NCBI GenBank assembly: GCA_020634555.1
Contig: JACKBK010000003.1
Span: 1-64,000 of the forward strand
Direction: 5' to 3'
DNA from: Caldilineae bacterium
Lineage (GTDB): Bacteria > Chloroflexota > Anaerolineae > JAAEKA01
DNA length: 64,000 bases
Shown one piece after another: positions 63,480-64,000 of this stretch; the stretch's first letter is position 1, and the number at the start of each line of letters is the position of its first letter. The translations under genes were made by a program, and so were the position numbers. Below the pieces are notes generated by a model. That model was not told the origin of the DNA. It did not search any database and saw nothing but the letters and a program-made list of their open reading frames with translations.

Positions 63480-63640
63480 CGGTGGCCAGACGAGCAGAGG
63501 GGCAGAAGGCCAGGGGAACAGAGAGGCAGATGAGCAGAAACCGAGCGGATAACGCAGACCGCTGACTTCCTGACCTTCTGATCCTCTGACTCTCTGTCCT
63601 TCCGCCCTTCCTTTCCCCTCTTTTCATCCTTTCCCTTCCC
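63480..63640. repeat. Facing degenerate CAG/CTG octamer repeat
   Basis: Seven octamers of the type NNNNNCAG (about 63480-63540) are followed by five or six CTGNNNNN octamers (about 63560-63605) and a pyrimidine tract. The second half is the inverse of the first in pattern. It lies between ssb and threonine aldolase and resembles the in-gene octamers at 304-372. Confidence 0.65.
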
Positions 63641-64000
63641 TACGCGCCCATCGCGGTCGCAACGGCCCGCGCTGCCATGTCTGCATCCTCAGCCGTCACG
63701 TGATAGTTGGTCACGGCGCGCACCCGTTTACCGCCGATGGCAAACGTCCAGATCCCCTGTTGCCACAGCACATCCACCAACTGCTGCGGGCTGACCGTGG
63801 GGTGGTCCACCTCGAAGATCACGATGTTGCTCTGCACGCTGGCCAGATCCAGCGCGATCCCGGGGATGCCTGCAATCCCCTCGGCGAAACGGCGCGCGTT
63901 AGCGTGATCGTCGGCCAGCCGCTCCACCATCTGCGTTAGCGCCACGATGCCGGCCGCGGCGATGACACCGGCCTGGCGCATGCCGCCGCCCACCACCTTG
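63640..64000 (-). CDS. Low-specificity threonine aldolase, C-terminal part (5' end off the window)
   Basis: The reading frame enters from the right edge. The visible 120 residues begin with KVVGGGMRQAGVIAAAG, the PLP-lysine-following segment typical of beta-eliminating lyase / threonine aldolase proteins, and end with ADMAARAVATAMGA. They form the small C-terminal domain of the fold (NIVIFEVDHPTVSPQQLVDVL, AVTNYHVT). The enzyme splits L-threonine or L-allo-threonine to glycine and acetaldehyde with pyridoxal phosphate. The true start and the catalytic lysine lie outside the window. Confidence 0.88.
   Translation of the reverse strand, partial: KVVGGGMRQAGVIAAAGIVALTQMVERLADDHANARRFAEGIAGIPGIALDLASVQSNIVIFEVDHPTVSPQQLVDVLWQQGIWTFAIGGKRVRAVTNYHVTAEDADMAARAVATAMGA

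Overview
The window is a GC-rich bacterial chromosome segment, most likely from a Chloroflexota (green non-sulfur) lineage close to the Anaerolineae or Caldilineae. This is an inference from gene content and protein style: several large GT-C-like membrane proteins with extracytoplasmic beta-rich tails, Pro/Thr-rich surface linkers, a RodZ-like protein next to rimO, paired SH3b lipoproteins, and repeats of the kind frequent in such genomes. No rRNA, ribosomal operon or marker phylogeny is available to confirm it. There is one tRNA (Asp). I saw no CRISPR array, transposase, integrase or phage gene.

Layout. 0-2 kb: a CHAT-peptidase/FGE-sulfatase fusion cut by the left edge. 2-6 kb: YprB-like exonuclease, CPBP protease and a winged-helix protein. 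6-7.5 kb: DUF1232 protein coupled to a MerR-like coiled-coil regulator. 7.5-10 kb: rodZ-like gene and rimO behind a consensus promoter. 10.3-16 kb: ArsA-type ATPase, GT28-like lipid glycosyltransferase, TfoX-N protein, a membrane protein and a 5'-nucleotidase-like metallophosphatase. 16.3-31 kb: a nine-gene surface-polymer operon (Wzz-like protein, three polytopic membrane proteins, methyltransferase, flippase, two alkaline-phosphatase-superfamily enzymes, one small membrane protein), with a divergently placed sugar transferase upstream. 31-38 kb: GIY-YIG protein, a YqeC-MocA molybdenum-cofactor fusion, trpE, and an SCP2 / iron alcohol dehydrogenase / aldehyde:ferredoxin oxidoreductase operon. 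38-54 kb: three more large membrane glycosyltransferase-like genes, two YIP1 proteins, a DHH-CBS-CCA nucleotidyltransferase fusion, two SH3b lipoproteins and ribosomal protein L9. 54-56 kb: class I glutamine-amidotransferase-like hydrolase and a stalked surface protein.

From about 56 to 62.8 kb the sequence is visibly more AT-rich and the genes are mostly unrecognised: a small Os1348/NHLP-like peptide with a downstream partner, a compact three-gene membrane module, and a lipoprotein. This stretch lies between a perfect 30-bp-arm inverted repeat and the 3' end of tRNA-Asp, so it looks like an acquired island. The window ends with ssb and the C-terminal part of a threonine aldolase.

The best candidates for something undescribed are the AT-rich island module (57.4-60.9 kb), the NHLP-like pair (56.4-57.1 kb), the CHAT-FGE fusion, and low-complexity or palindromic DNA elements that sit in frame inside otherwise ordinary genes (304-372, 2958-3036, 25855-25943).
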